This document shows positions 10,440-21,107 of a DNA stretch of 64,000 nucleotides, piece by piece. The translations under genes and the position numbers were made by a program. The notes below the pieces were generated by a model. The model saw nothing but the letters and a program-made list of their open reading frames with translations, was not told the origin of the DNA and searched no databases. The stretch is from Diploptera punctata. Lineage: Eukaryota > Arthropoda > Insecta > Blattodea > Blaberidae. Every line of letters starts with the position of its first letter. The stretch's first letter is position 1. Where the stretch lies: positions 265,001 through 329,000 of the forward strand of contig JASPKZ010007430.1 of assembly GCA_030220185.1 (NCBI GenBank). Direction: 5' to 3'.

Positions 10440-11510
10440 GAATAAAACAAGAAGAGATACTAGATTGAAGCTTTATAAAACATTGGCAGTTCCTGCATTA
10501 CTTTATGGGAGCGAAACTTGGGTAATGACCAAAAAACTGCAAAGTAGAATACAAAGCGCAGAAATGAACTTCCTTAGAAGAACAAAAGGCTGCACAAGAT
10601 TGGATCGGATAAGGAATGAAGATATAAGAACAGAGTTAAATATATATTCATTGGATGAGAAAATCAGAGAATATAGAGAGAAATTGTTTACACACGTGGA
10701 AAGAATGAATGTATCAAGATTACCAAGAGCAGCATTCAATTAACAAGCCAAGAGGTTCAAGGAATGTAGGAAGGCCAGTGAAAAGATGGACAGAACAACT
10801 GTGAGGCGGAACAGACAATTTGCCTAGCCCGTGAAGTGAAGAAGAAGAAGAAGAAGATCATCATTATTATTAAAGGCGGTAGACTAGTGGTTATGCTCCT
10901 TGCATCTGGTCCCGAGGGTCGCGGGTTTAAACCCGGCCGGGGCCGATGGATTTTTTTAGGATGGAAAAATCCAAGGAGCAAGTCCTGCGGGAGAGATTAT
11001 AAGCCGTGGGTCCCGAGTCTGAAGATTTCAGGCTCGTAAAAAATCCTTAAGCCTGAATGAAAAGGCATCTAAGCAAAATTTACAGAATTTTCCCTCTTAG
11101 TACTACCTTGGTTTCCTAGATGTCAGTAAGAGGTGGAACACTGACCACGGACCACTCAAATGACATCTATACGAAAATAAGTGTAACTAAATTTGTATGG
11201 TTCAAATTCTTCCCTGTAGGGGGAGAGCGCCTAAATCTCTGTTAAGGGAAACATGGGCTTACAAGAAGATTATTAAAGAGGATGATTGAAGATAGATTGC
11301 CAGTTAGTAGTTTGGAGTGTATTCCAAATCGGAGAAAAAGAAGAGTAAAACCTAAGAAGACAGGGATAGAGGGAATTATAAATTTGATGAAGGACAGGGG
11401 ACTGCAAGACACGTAACTGGAATGATAGCGATGAATGGAGGAAGAGAATAAAAACTTAATATTGGGCACAGGAAGATGTATACATTTAAAGCCAAGATGA
11501 TAATATTAAT
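10440..11510 (+). pseudogene. LINE ORF2 C-terminal region, interrupted by SINE A1
   Basis: The plus-strand frame at 10465-10743 contains LYKTLAVPALLYGSETW, then FLRRTKGCTRLDRIRNEDI, the classic post-RT block of LINE ORF2 (family pattern YKxxxxPxLxYGSExW). Downstream of the SINE insertion, 11279-11510 decays through SLECIPNRRKRRVKPKK and a WRRxxxx-like end. The SINE at 10876-11268 with a 10-bp duplication interrupts it. The piece just before the SINE ends in a GAA run (10840-10857). Inactive. Confidence 0.75.
10876..11268 (+). mobile_element. SINE A, subfamily A1, plus orientation
   Basis: Head gcggtagactagtggttatg, B-box-like gcgggtttaaacccgg, A1 tail ending gggcttacaagaag. Flanked by the exact 10-bp duplication attattaaag at 10866-10875 and 11269-11278. 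This is the best full-length reference for A1 in the window. Confidence 0.92.
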
Positions 11511-11576
11511 CACCGTATATGTTCTTTATTTTTACGCAATAATTAAATTTGTCCCGCGTCGTAGCCGCGCAATTTA

Positions 11577-11960
11577 AAGCATGATGACCTGGCGCAGAGC
11601 TACGGAACTTGCGCTGGTCATACTCCCATGAGAGAAAATATTTTCTCATGGAAGTTCAGCCAGTATTTGATTGGTGCACACACACACACAGCATCGGGAG
11701 GAATGTGGGGTAACTACAATAAGTAGCAGCTCCAGGTTGAGAAAACCAGCTACAGCAGTGTACAACCGACGTAACAACATGTCACCCGTTACTGGCTGTA
11801 CGATCATCCACTTATGTGATTAACATGTATGGATGTGAGGCCAGCAGCCGGATGGTAGGCCCAGGGTCTTCTAGGCCTGTAGTGGCGTGGATTTTTTAAT
11901 AATAATTAGCAGCCAGATGGTACGCCAAGGGTCTTCTAGCCCTGTCGCGCCATGGATTTT
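11577..11960 (+). mobile_element. tRNA-headed SINE C, copy 1, with duplicated 3' tail
   Basis: Head tggcgcagagctacggaact, weak B-box, body agctacaataagtagcagct, and a tail that occurs twice in tandem (about 11848-11905 and 11909-11960, each starting agcagccrgatggta and ending in tggattttttaa). Other copies at 22308-22617 and 23592-23930 have one tail. Confidence 0.8.
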
Positions 11961-12169
11961 TTAAATAATTCTATTAATAATTACAAAAATATAGTTTCAC
12001 CAGCTGAGTCGGGAGGTATACGAGACTGATTGACTTTTTCCCGGAGCACTTTTGACACATGTGGACCCAGCTAGAAGTCTCGACGTGTACACTGTAATAA
12101 CAATACTTTATTTTTCTTTATATTTCCTAATTTTCAAATTATAAAAATTATGAGAATTGAAAGAAATGT
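11961..12169. other. Interval without recognised feature
   Basis: No coding motif seen. Confidence 0.3.
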
Positions 12170-12425
12170 ATTAGACAATTGAAGAGAAATGATTAAGATG
12201 GTATGGACATCTAAAGAGGGTGAGACCTGATAGAATCCCTAAGAAGGTCTTGGAGTGGAAAATAGATAGAAAAAGGGAAGACCTCAAGAAGGTTGGAAGG
12301 ACGGTGTGAGAAGAATTGCGAGTGAACTGGGACTTACAGATGTTCAAGACAGCTACAACTGGAGAAGGCGAATTTCTTGAGGGTGACGGAAAACCACTGT
12401 ATTGTGGATAAATTCAGAAAAAAAA
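12170..12425 (+). pseudogene. LINE ORF2 3' fragment
   Basis: The plus-strand translation from about 12198 reads RWYGHLKRVRPDRIPKK, then after a one-base shift GRPQEGWKDGVRR and WRRRIS. This is the same WYGH...GRP...W pattern as at 8040-8160. Only the last 85 or so codons remain. Confidence 0.7.
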
Positions 12426-12771
12426 GTATTTAACATTATAGTAACCAAAGCTTACGTAATTTGACTTAAATATGAAGGTCTACATGTGGTAAATTTTACC
12501 AACTCCAACATCTCTTTCTCCCGTATCGACTTTAAGATCTGTTGCCAGTAAAAACCTGTTTTATTTATTGTGTCACAAGACGATCCTTCCAATTGGCAAC
12601 CACTCCAGATTTTATCTCAACAAAATTGTCATAGGACATTTTTTTATTCCATAGTAAATCTCACTTCAGTATCTTAAGATTTTATAAAAAATCAGAAAAT
12701 AGAACATTACGACACCATATAGGCCTAAAAAAACAGACTTAACTTTGTTAACTATGAATAAACCATAACAA

Positions 12772-12965
12772 TGTTTAACTTTTACAGGAATTAATCACTA
12801 TGAGGTTTAATTTATGGTAAAATCAAATGTTTCTTACCTCTCCTCATACAAATCTTCTAAGTAGATCGCGATTTCGAGACCATAACGGTCTCATCTTCAG
12901 TACTATTTTGGCAATTGATGTTATGTCGATCGGAAGAACTCATATCTTTCCCTCTGTTGGTTCTA
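12772..12965 (+). repeat. Dispersed repeat E, copy 1
   Basis: The block aggaattaatcactatgagg to ccctctgttggt is repeated in the same orientation at 20743-20925 with roughly 85-90% identity by eye. Both contain aagtagrtcgcgatttcg. It directly abuts the inverted duplication that follows. Confidence 0.7.
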
Positions 12966-13319
12966 AAAAAACAGGTTACCTGGAAAGTTTTCCGGGAGTT
13001 TTGAAAATTGGCAATTTTATAGATTTTGATGTGCTCTTTCCAAATTTCAACTTTGCCACCTCGTATCTTTGCCGCTCGCGCCGCCATCTTGGAAAAATGG
13101 CGCCTAAAAGCAGTTTTTTGATAATATCTCCTTTCCGACTCATTTTATGATAAAAACATTTACATGCAAAATTAGACTAGAGAAAATTTCCTACAATTCA
13201 TGTAATAACATTATTTTCGTAAAAGCAATACTTTCGTCGTACGAGCGCAGCAAAGTGTAGTTCAACACGCGTTTAGGCCAAAAAAACTCATTTCCACACT
13301 ATCTTGAGGTAGAGTAAGC

Positions 13320-14640
13320 GGAGCGTTTTTTTATCGTGGTATCCCCAGTAGATCTAATCCACATGCAATTCACTCTTTCAAAATTTAGCACATTTTCTTT
13401 CGCTTCGCTTTTCTTGGTGGACCAGGCGTTGCGATTCATTGTCTTTAGTTCCGATCGAAACGTCACAGACCGAACTTTCTTCCATATCATCCTTGATGCA
13501 TATCAGTGTCATCGCAATCCTCTTCCTTCTCGATTTCATCATAAGTTTGCACGAAAATAGCCGTTCCATCCTCTTCATCGCTATCTTGTGATGGAACTTG
13601 CGAGTTACTACAGGTACCACTACAATTCGTGCATATAACGGAGCACTTTAACCCAGCCTTTCTGCATCCACAGGCTTTCTGACATCTCTTTTTGCATTCG
13701 CTGGGGGCTCGAATGTGGTGAAAGGAATTAGCCCGTTCTTGTTTCCTTTCCATTCTTATTGCTCTGCATTTTGTTTATTTCCATACCACTGCTGAACCTG
13801 GTGGTAGGTTGTCGAGCTGTAGCTTCTGTTGGTGGTAGCGACGCAATATTAAATTTACTTTTACGGTATATGCTAATGTTGTGAAGCATGCATATCAATA
13901 GCTGTTTAAAGACATACTTGTCTTACATTTCACGTTACTGTAACTGTATAATTGAAGAAGGAAGCGTTCTCCGGGTTTAGCAAAGATCTCTGGATCAGCA
14001 TTTGGATTTTTTAATACGTGGATAACCTTGTTTAAATTCATTTTTGCTTGATTAAATAATGCTGATGTTGTATCACAGCCACTGAAGGCGCGCAAGAATA
14101 AAACACGATCTGCGGCTGTTTTATGTAGCTTACTTTTTGTGTGAATATATTTGTTGCGAAATTTTTCCTTTTCCTGGTTTGAGAATATATATGTTTGAAC
14201 CCGTAGATAAAGCCGTCAAAAGAATAAGAAGATCTATATCTTCGGCGACAACCATTACGAAATCAAATGCCGATGAAACGCTTATTACGGTATTGATTAT
14301 TAGCGTATCCGCATCTTCCGTGGCTTGTTTGACCATGAATTCTCAGCTTCAAATTGTGTCTTCAACATTCCAATGAGGCTGTTCATGTTTGCATCATTGC
14401 CCAGGAATTTATTTTGTGACACAGTTTGGATCATTGTCTCGTCAGAAAGTATGTCTACTGAAGCAGTTTTTAGTGATCGTGATTGCTCCGTATATTTGGT
14501 ACTATGGTTTGCTACATATTCCGGATATCCGCCAAATACCATAATGACATTGGATGTTAAGTTAGGTAATGCACTTATTGCAAATGGATGAAAACAATTC
14601 ACCGCAATGCCAAATGACTCGGTATAATAAGTATCCTCCG
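13320..14640 (-). pseudogene. Fragment of an invertebrate protein with a PIN-like acidic block and a Cys-rich (CXC-like) C-terminus, left arm
   Basis: Minus-strand frames, in order: 14640-14340 (NMNSLIGMLKTQFEAE), 14336-14130 (DADTLI, then VVAEDIDLLILL and LKPGKGKISQ), 14095-13895 (MRAFSGCDTTSALFN) and 13753-13487 (CKKRCQKACGCRKAGLKCS, then CTNCSGTCSN). The order and motifs match a protein type common as multi-copy uncharacterised predictions in invertebrates: Asp-rich PIN/nuclease-like strands, an FSGCDTTSA motif, then a Cys cluster resembling tesmin/TSO1 CXC repeats. Frameshifts near 14335, a stop between the last two segments and no start codon make it a pseudogene. The spacer supplies its upstream part, which the right arm lacks. 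Function is unknown; the PIN-like call is from the Asp pattern only. Confidence 0.65.
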
Positions 14641-14663
14641 TCGGTGATATAGGGCATCTTTTT

Positions 14664-15600
14664 CTTTTGACGGCTTTATCTACGGGTTCAAACATATAGG
14701 CTATATTCTCAAACCAGGAAAAGGAAAAATTTCGCAACAAATATATTCACACAAAAAGTAAGCTACATAAAACAGCCGCAGATCATGTTTTATTCTTGCG
14801 CGCCTTCAGTGGCTGTGATACAACATCAGCATTATTTAATCAAGCAAAAATGAATTTAAACAAGGTTATCCAGGTATTAAAAAATCCAAATGCTGGTCCA
14901 GAGATCATTGCTAAACCCGGTGAACGCTTCCTTCTTCAATTATACAGTTACAGTAACGTGAAATGTAAGAAAAGTATATATTTAAACAGCTATAGATATG
15001 CATGCTTCACAACATTAGCATATACCGTAAAAGTAAATTTAATATTACGTCGCTACCACCAACAGAAGCAACAGCACGACAACCTATCTCCAGGTTCAGC
15101 AGTGGTATGGAAATAAACAAAATGCAGAGCAATAAGAATGGAAAAGAAACAAGAACGGGCTAATTCCTTTCACCCAGTGAATGAAAAAAAGAGATGTCAG
15201 AAAGCCTATGGATGCAGAAAGGCTGGGTTAAAGTGCTCCGCTATATGCACGAATTGTAGTGGTACCTATAGTAACTCGCAAGTTCTATCACAAGATAGCG
15301 ATGAAGAGGATGGAACGGAGACTATTTTCCTGCAAACTTATGATGAAATCGAGAAAGAAGAGGATTGCGATAAAACTGATACGTAATCCCATCAAGGATG
15401 ATGTAGAAGAAAGTTTGGTCTGCGACATTTCGATCGGTACTAAATACAATAAACTCGCAACACCTTGTCCATCAAGAACAGCGAAGCGAAGGGAAAATGC
15501 GCTAAATTTTGAAATAGTGAATTGCATGTGGATTAGAGCTACTGGGGATACCACGATTAAAAAAAACGCTCCGCTTACTCTACCTCAAGATAGTGTGGAA
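14664..15600 (+). pseudogene. Same gene fragment as the left arm, inverted copy on the right arm
   Basis: Plus-strand frames: the start of the arm (about 14690-14770) covers the KPGKGK block with a small change; 14796-15116 carries MRAFSGCDTTSALFNQ and continues without a stop to GSAVVWK, which is longer than the left-arm frame; 15138-15386 carries KKRCQKAYGCRKAGLKCS and CTNCSGTYSN, where one Cys of the left copy (GTCSN) has become Tyr. A several-codon deletion precedes the Cys cluster relative to the left arm. The differences show that the arms have diverged and are not a simple duplicated read. Confidence 0.65.
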
Positions 15601-15921
15601 ATGAGTTTTTTTTGGCCTAAACGCGTGTTGAACTACACTTTGCTGCGCTCGTACGACGAAAGTGTTGATTTTACGAAAAGAATATTATTACATGAATTGT
15701 AGGAAATTTTCTCTAGTTTCATTTTGTATATAAATGTTTTTATCATAAAATGAGTTGGAAAGGAGATATTATCAAAGAACTGCTTTTAGGCGCCATTTTT
15801 CCAAGATGGCGGCGCGAGCGGCAAAGATACGAGGTGGCAAAGTTGAAATTCGGAAAGCGCACATCGAAATCTATAAAATTGCCCATTTTCAAAACTCCCG
15901 GAAAACTACCAAATGACTGTA

Positions 15922-15950
15922 CTATATATATATATATATATAATATATAG
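15922..15950. repeat. (TA)n microsatellite at the outer end of the inverted duplication
   Basis: A TA run separates the right arm from the following relic. Confidence 0.8.
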
Positions 15951-16039
15951 CAAGAAATGATTTTAATTACTGCATGTGTTTATTTGAAAAGGCAACAATG
16001 AGTGCGGGTCTAACTTAATTTTTCTTTCAGTTTTCATTG

Positions 16040-16320
16040 CGACGTTATTGTAGCTAGCAGCAAGATGCCGAAATCCAGTGTTCCTTTACACAGTAAAATG
16101 CAAACTTACGTTAATACTTTTGATCCGACGTATTTTGTACTGACGGTAACGTACTCACATGCAAAATATGCAAGCAGTCAGTGAACTACGAAAAGAAACA
16201 TTTTATATCGTAACATATCAGAACGATCAAATACAAAAATGCACTTTCCAAGGCTACTGGGAAGATTTCTTTGCTTCCAACAGTAATTGCAACATCGAGT
16301 CGAAAATTTCAATTTGTAAG
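16040..16320 (+). pseudogene. BED/CGGBP1-like zinc-finger N-terminal fragment, probably hAT-derived
   Basis: The plus strand from the ATG at 16064 reads MPKSSVPLHSKMQTYVN, then after a one-base frameshift near 16139 TDGNVLTCKICKQSVNYEKK followed by a TAA where a Gln or similar would precede HIRTIKYKN. The C-x2-C spacing and downstream H match the hAT-type zinc finger seen in CGGBP1-like proteins. The block is preceded by ttctttcag and followed by gtaagttttt, which look like splice acceptor and donor. A decayed single exon of a domesticated or transposon-encoded protein; identity is moderate, activity excluded. Confidence 0.5.
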
Positions 16321-16450
16321 TTTTTCTAATTGCCTTTTATTGCCTATTTTAGCTATTTATAATGCCTTTTTTCCTGCCTATTTTAGCTATTTATAATGCC
16401 TTGTTTGCCTGCCTATTTTAAAGATTTATTATGCCTAAAATTCCGGTCTC
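16320..16450. repeat. Short minisatellite (unit about 35 bp) at a probable transposon end
   Basis: tgcctattttagctatttat plus aatgcctt is repeated about three times with small changes and is followed by aaattccggtctctggtcac. This could be the subterminal region of a hAT-type element whose other end I cannot find. Confidence 0.5.
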
Positions 16451-17415
16451 TGGTCACCACTAATTGAAACGACTTTAATTTGTTTTACGGTTAAAAGTAG
16501 TAATGCAAATGGCTGAATACACACCCGTAACTGTAAGTTTACGCAGGGTAATACATGAGCAATAACTGCGAAAATTACGATATTAGATCCAAGGCCGGTG
16601 CACCGGGAATATATATTTATCCTGATTTTCTTGTCCATCAATCAGCTTAATGATCCTGAAAACTATCCATTCGACACTAATCTCGATCATTTTGGACATT
16701 TTATTTTTCACTTCCCTTAGGAGTCAAATATTGGCTTAAATAAAATCAGGGCTTCGGCAATCAGTTTATTTACCTCGAAAACTATGGATTCGTCTTTAAT
16801 AGCTGTCATTTTCGATTATTTTTAAATGTCACCCTCTCTGACCCCTCTCAGGAGTTTCTTAACCCCCATAGAACGTATAGTTTCCAGATTATAAGAAATA
16901 TGTTATAGGCCTACCGATTGGTTCAAATTACTCCAGGCGTTTAAGAGTTGTGCGAAATCAAATTAGCCTATATCGTCGTTTTCGATCTCTCTCTCTCTCT
17001 CTCTTTTTTTTTAATTTCATCCCTTCTCACCTTCATTAAGGGTGCTAGGGATCTCTTACCCATAATTATGTTGCTATTCACAAAACACACACACACACAC
17101 ATATATAAACACACGCTCCATTCAATTAACGCAGTTTAACCTTCTACCTTATAGGTACTTTTACGTGGCACATGCCAACCTGACCTTTACAGTAACACGA
17201 CCTGTCGGGAGAGGGATTTTAACTATGGATCACATACATACTTTTTCGACCACACAAAGACGTAGAGGACCTCCCCGAATGAGTTATCAGCTCATGTCAG
17301 GGCCTTCTCCGAGACAACACAACATTAAGACGAATTACACCATTCACACATACACACTTTGTCCTTGAGGCAATCCACTAATGAGGAAAGTTGTACATAA
17401 AAAAAATAAGCAAGG
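16451..17415. other. Interval without gene; short (CT)n and (CA)n runs
   Basis: A CT run lies near 16987-17004 followed by a T run; a CA run lies at 17084-17100. The stretch 17160-17330 resembles a decayed repeat (arm ggagagggattttaactatg) also faintly seen near 4475-4560. No coding signal. Confidence 0.4.
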
Positions 17416-17615
17416 TGAATATGATAATTATGATTTTGATGGCCAGATAATCTTCGGGGACCGTTTGGGTCTTAAAGTTTCCTGGCATTTGTTTTACAGG
17501 CAAAGAAAAACCCCCGAAAAAAAAAAATCACCCATGAAACTTGTCCCGACCGGGATCAAACCCTGGCCCGCTGCGTATGAGGCAGCGACGCTACCCCGAG
17601 ATCACAGTGGTGGAC
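17416..17615 (-). mobile_element. SINE B (B2-type body), 3'-truncated, minus orientation
   Basis: The minus-strand read from 17615 starts gtccaccactgtgatctcgg, contains the promoter ggtttgatcccggtcg, and stops in the beta-type body just after the ggccatcaaaatcataatta region that leads into the B2 tail. Confidence 0.8.
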
Positions 17616-17659
17616 AAGACTTACATACACATACATATTCATTTTTAGATATAAGGTAT

Positions 17660-18208
17660 ATGTATATATATTAATTTTGTTGGCATGTATTTAGAATAAC
17701 TTTGTTTCGTTCGTATTTTATCTTTAAATAGTCTTAATAACAATATTCCATATGAGCAAGTTCATTCTATGCATAGGCCTACTTTTGATACCACAACACA
17801 GGACCTGTCTATACTCTGAATCTTACACAATATCTATGGCTAGAGCATGGAACTCACTTCCCAGTCATGTCAGGGACTGTCAATCGCTATCATTATTTAA
17901 ATCCAAATTAACTGATATCTTAAGTTCGACACAATGAAAACATTAACTGCATAACAACTATAAAGAGCATTCCATTAATAGTCATCTGGGAAGCTACTTA
18001 CTTTATTTTACATAACTTAAATTTTATTATATTCTGTGTTTTTGTTAGTATTAGGTAGTATTAGATCACACCATCATTGTATTTTGTTTAGTCTGTATTT
18101 TAATATCTTAAAATTGTAATATGTATGTAATTTTTGTATAATTTTACTATTCGCTGGTTGAGTGAAAGAGAAGGCCTTATGGCCTTAACTCTGCCAGCTA
18201 AAATAAAG

Positions 18209-18250
<42 letters not shown>
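17660..18250 (+). pseudogene. LINE-A: ORF2 C-terminus, 3' UTR and (ATT)n tail
   Basis: The frame 17752-17937 reads IPQHRTCLYSESYTI, then ARAWNSLPSHVRDCQSLSLF and KSKLTDIL, ending in a stop at 17935-17937. This is the extreme C-terminal signature of CR1/Jockey-like LINEs (aromatic-WNSLP block followed by xxxxLFKxxL). The 3' UTR ends with a hairpin (aaggccttatggcctt) at about 18171-18186, then ctgccagctaaaataaagca and ATT units to 18250. This copy defines the family I call LINE-A; others lie at 3408-3517, 43183-43800, 45478-45765 and 58490-59480. Confidence 0.8.
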
Positions 18251-18252
<2 letters not shown>

Positions 18253-19545
18253 TGGGGTATTTTATTGTATCAGTTGTTGAACGGTTACGTACAGTTCGTG
18301 TTAATATTTATTTATTTATTTATTTATTAATTAAAACAATTACATTCGAAATATGTAATATATTATGTAAATATTGTAAGGATTGAATATGTTTTATGAA
18401 TTCGTTTCGAAATCTTACAACTCAGCAAAAATAATTTTCAATCCTTGTAACGTAGATAACTATTGCAGATAAAGCAGTTTATGTACAATATTATCTTATT
18501 TAATCAATATAATACGAGTATGCAAACAAATGTGGAAGAAATTAATAATTAAATTTAAGATGTTAAATACACAAATACAAGAAAATCTAAAGGGACTGGA
18601 TTATTTCATGGCAAAAAAGGCGGGACTGTTGAACTTACCAATTACTCTAGTTCCATACCTTAATGTTGCCTATTCAGATCTCGTAATATTCCACTCTAAG
18701 TTTTCCTTACCTTTGGAAAAACTATACACTATTGATTACACAGCTCTACATTTTTTTTTTGTTGTCCTGGACATCTCTGCGAATTTCTATGTTTTCAAGT
18801 GCACAGTTTACGAATATATTCATGAAAGTGCTGAATGTGCTTTAAAAATTATAGAACAAAATCTTATAAAAGGCGTTTCACTGAAGTATAACTTGGGTTT
18901 TCGACTTTCTATTTACGTCGGTGTATACTAATTTTTCAAAAAACAATTGACATTATAAATATATGTTTATTTTTCTTTTTTTTTTCTTCATATTTTCCGA
19001 TTTTTGTAGTGTAAAATGAAAATAAAGATTTAAAAAACCAGATCAAATCTTCCAAAATCATTGTGAGATTAAAGAATTGTGAGCATAAACATATCCGAAA
19101 TTAATCTTATATCAAGGGCAACAAAACCACTTGACCAGTGTTTAGGGGGTATGATCCAGATAAAGAGCCCATCTTTACTTTCTCATAACTGCTGTAAGTA
19201 TAATATTTTTAAGTTTTACAGTTCTCTATATTTACCTTCTTTTTAATTAAAATCAAGCCATTGGAAAAGGTACATTGCATGATACAGCCATACAGTAAGA
19301 AAATTAAAGTGTATACTTTCTTCGTGTAAACTTTAGAAGAAGAAAGTATAATTTATAAATTTGCTATGAAATTTAAAATAATTTATAATTAGGTTTGTAT
19401 GCTAATTAGTAGTATTAAGTTTAAAATTTAAACAGTGTTTCACAACCTGCAGCTACCGATCCACTGCTAATTCTTGAGGGAGGGAAGGTTCATTGTTCGC
19501 GAACTCCCCCAATGTAATATAGGGCCCATAACATTTTTGTGTCCA
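18251..19545. other. About 1.3 kb without a confident gene
   Basis: It holds a TTTA run near 18305-18326 and a 133-codon ORF at 18530-18931 described separately. Otherwise AT-rich sequence with no repeat match noted. Confidence 0.4.
18530..18931 (+). CDS. Unrecognised ORF of 133 codons, doubtful
   Basis: Open from ATG to TAA with segments LNLPITLVPYLNVAYSDL and YNLGFRLSIYVGV. No family motif recognised, and the composition is that of AT-rich DNA. The region lacks an obvious promoter or splice context. It may be a chance ORF or a piece of a decayed element; listed because it is the longest non-repeat ORF in this 1.3-kb stretch. Confidence 0.15.
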   Translation: MWKKLIIKFKMLNTQIQENLKGLDYFMAKKAGLLNLPITLVPYLNVAYSDLVIFHSKFSLPLEKLYTIDYTALHFFFVVLDISANFYVFKCTVYEYIHESAECALKIIEQNLIKGVSLKYNLGFRLSIYVGVY

Positions 19546-19870
19546 TTACTGTGGTCTCGAGATAGCGTGCTGCCTTGTCACGCAGCGGGCCCGGGTTCGA
19601 TTCCCAGTCGGGACAGGCTCCTGAGTGAGGTTTTCTACGTGGTTTTTCCTCACCTGTAAGACAAATGTCAGGAAGCTTAGGGCCCAACGGTCTCCAAAAA
19701 TAATCTGCCCATCACATCATCCTTATCATTGTCATCATCATCCTTTACCGGTATGGAAAGCAACGGGAAGCTCCGCACCTATAATTCCCTAGTAAAGCTG
19801 CAAATCATAGCATGAAAATGCTATGATTGCAGTGGAAGACCTTGCCCTAGGGCAGAATTACTGTGGATGT
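19546..19870 (+). mobile_element. SINE B, subfamily B1, plus orientation
   Basis: Head tactgtggtctcgagatagc, promoter ggttcgattcccag, alpha body (aagcttagggcccaac), tail ending gcagaattactgtggatg. The last bases of the usual head (gtccaccgc) are altered. Confidence 0.9.
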
Positions 19871-20144
19871 GGAACATTTTTATTATACTACAAGGTACAA
19901 TTGCAATAAATTATTTGTTTTTTGTGTTTTCTTTCCAATTTTATTTCCATACAGTTATAATGTAACTTTAATAATCAAAGATTATTAGTTTTTTTTTCTT
20001 CTTTCGTGTCAGGGCACACACGACTCACTTGAATCAACATACCCAGTTTATACCCAACTATCACATTAGTTCGATGAGTAAATTTAGAATGTGCTCAATT
20101 AGACTATTTTTAAATAACATGCCATACAGTATTTGCAATAAAAT

Positions 20145-20408
20145 TTTACAAGGTTATAACTATTCCAGTTTTGGTATATGGCTCCGAAAACTGGACTTCG
20201 AGTAAAAATCAACTAAAAAAGTAGAATATATAGAAATGCGTTTCCCGGGACATGTAGCTGGATATACTTCACAAGATAAAAAAATATAGCAAATATAGTA
20301 AGGATATGCTTGACATATTCAGCTAACAGTTAGAATCAAATAATACAAGCAAAATTGGTTCTGCCACATTCAAAGAATGGATCAAGAACGTTTAACAAAA
20401 GTTATGCA
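20145..20408 (+). pseudogene. LINE ORF2 C-terminal fragment
   Basis: The plus-strand frame reads TIPVLVYGSENWTSSKNQLKK and decays through stops to a weak QRMDQERL-like end (family: YGSExW ... xRMxxxR). It is followed within a few bases by a SINE B1. Confidence 0.65.
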
Positions 20409-20414
20409 CATATA

Positions 20415-20676
20415 GTCCACCGCTGTAGTCTCGAGGTAGCGTGCTGCCTTGTCACGCAGCGGGCCCGGGTTCGATCCCCGGTCGGGACAGGATCCTGGTG
20501 AGGTTTTTTCCTCACCTGTAAGACAAATGTCAGGAAGCTTTGGGCCCAACGGTCCCCGAAAATCATCCGGCCATATTCACCCTTTTCATTATCATCAATA
20601 TCCCTCACTGGTGTGGAAAGCAAGGGGAAGCTATCACACCTAGTAAAGCTGCAAAGCATAGCATGAAAATGCTAAG
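20415..20676 (+). mobile_element. SINE B, subfamily B1, plus orientation, 3'-truncated
   Basis: Standard head gtccaccgctgtagtctcga, alpha body, and the B1 tail to agcatagcatgaaaatgct; the terminal 45 or so bases are missing and part of the tail (between cacaccta and gtaaagctg) is deleted. Confidence 0.88.
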
Positions 20677-20742
20677 CCAAAGAGGTATAGATGTGTGGGA
20701 CGGCCATGAGCACGATGGAGAGATACATTTACTGCATTATTT

Positions 20743-20925
20743 AACTTTTACAGGAATTAATCACTATGAGGTTTAATTTATGATAAAATCAATTTTTCCT
20801 ACCTCTCCTCATATAAATCTTCTAAGTAGGTCGCGATTTCGCGACCATATTGGTCTCATCTTCAGTGCAATCTTGGCGATTGATGTTATGTTGATCCGGA
20901 AGAAACACTTATTCCCTCTGTTATT
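20743..20925 (+). repeat. Dispersed repeat E, copy 2
   Basis: Same orientation and order as 12772-12965, from acaggaattaatcactatga to attccctctgtta. Confidence 0.7.
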
Positions 20926-20984
20926 GCATTATACCAGAACGAACCTTTTGCAGTTCAATCCACGAAGAACATGATGATAAAATA

Positions 20985-21091
20985 TTTGCGTTTTCAATAG
21001 TGATTAGGGTACAGTTATTTATTTATGGGTTGCGCAAGTTTTAATATCCTTATGATAGTCCCCCAATTTAAAAGGTTGAGAACCACTGTAT
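20985..21091 (-). mobile_element. hAT-like terminal fragment, minus orientation
   Basis: The minus-strand read from 21091 starts cagtggttctcaacctttta, a typical hAT-type end, and goes on through acccataaataaataactgt to accctaatcacta. The element at 24869 has the same beginning and the same internal accctacactctaatcattg landmark. The second end is missing. Confidence 0.6.
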
Positions 21092-21107
21092 TTAAAGTAT
21101 ATACCCT

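Larger units (their letters stand above)
12979..15911. repeat. Large inverted duplication (arms about 1.25 kb, spacer about 440 bp)
   Basis: The left arm 12979-14222 and the right arm 14663-15911 are reverse complements with high similarity through their whole length. Landmarks: ccgccatcttgg at 13081-13092 and its complement at 15804-15815; tcaacacgcg near 13262 and its complement near 15620. The spacer 14223-14662 occurs once. Each arm carries the same gene fragment facing outward from the centre. This could be a palindromic transposon copy, a foldback product of repair, or an assembly artefact. Confidence 0.85.
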
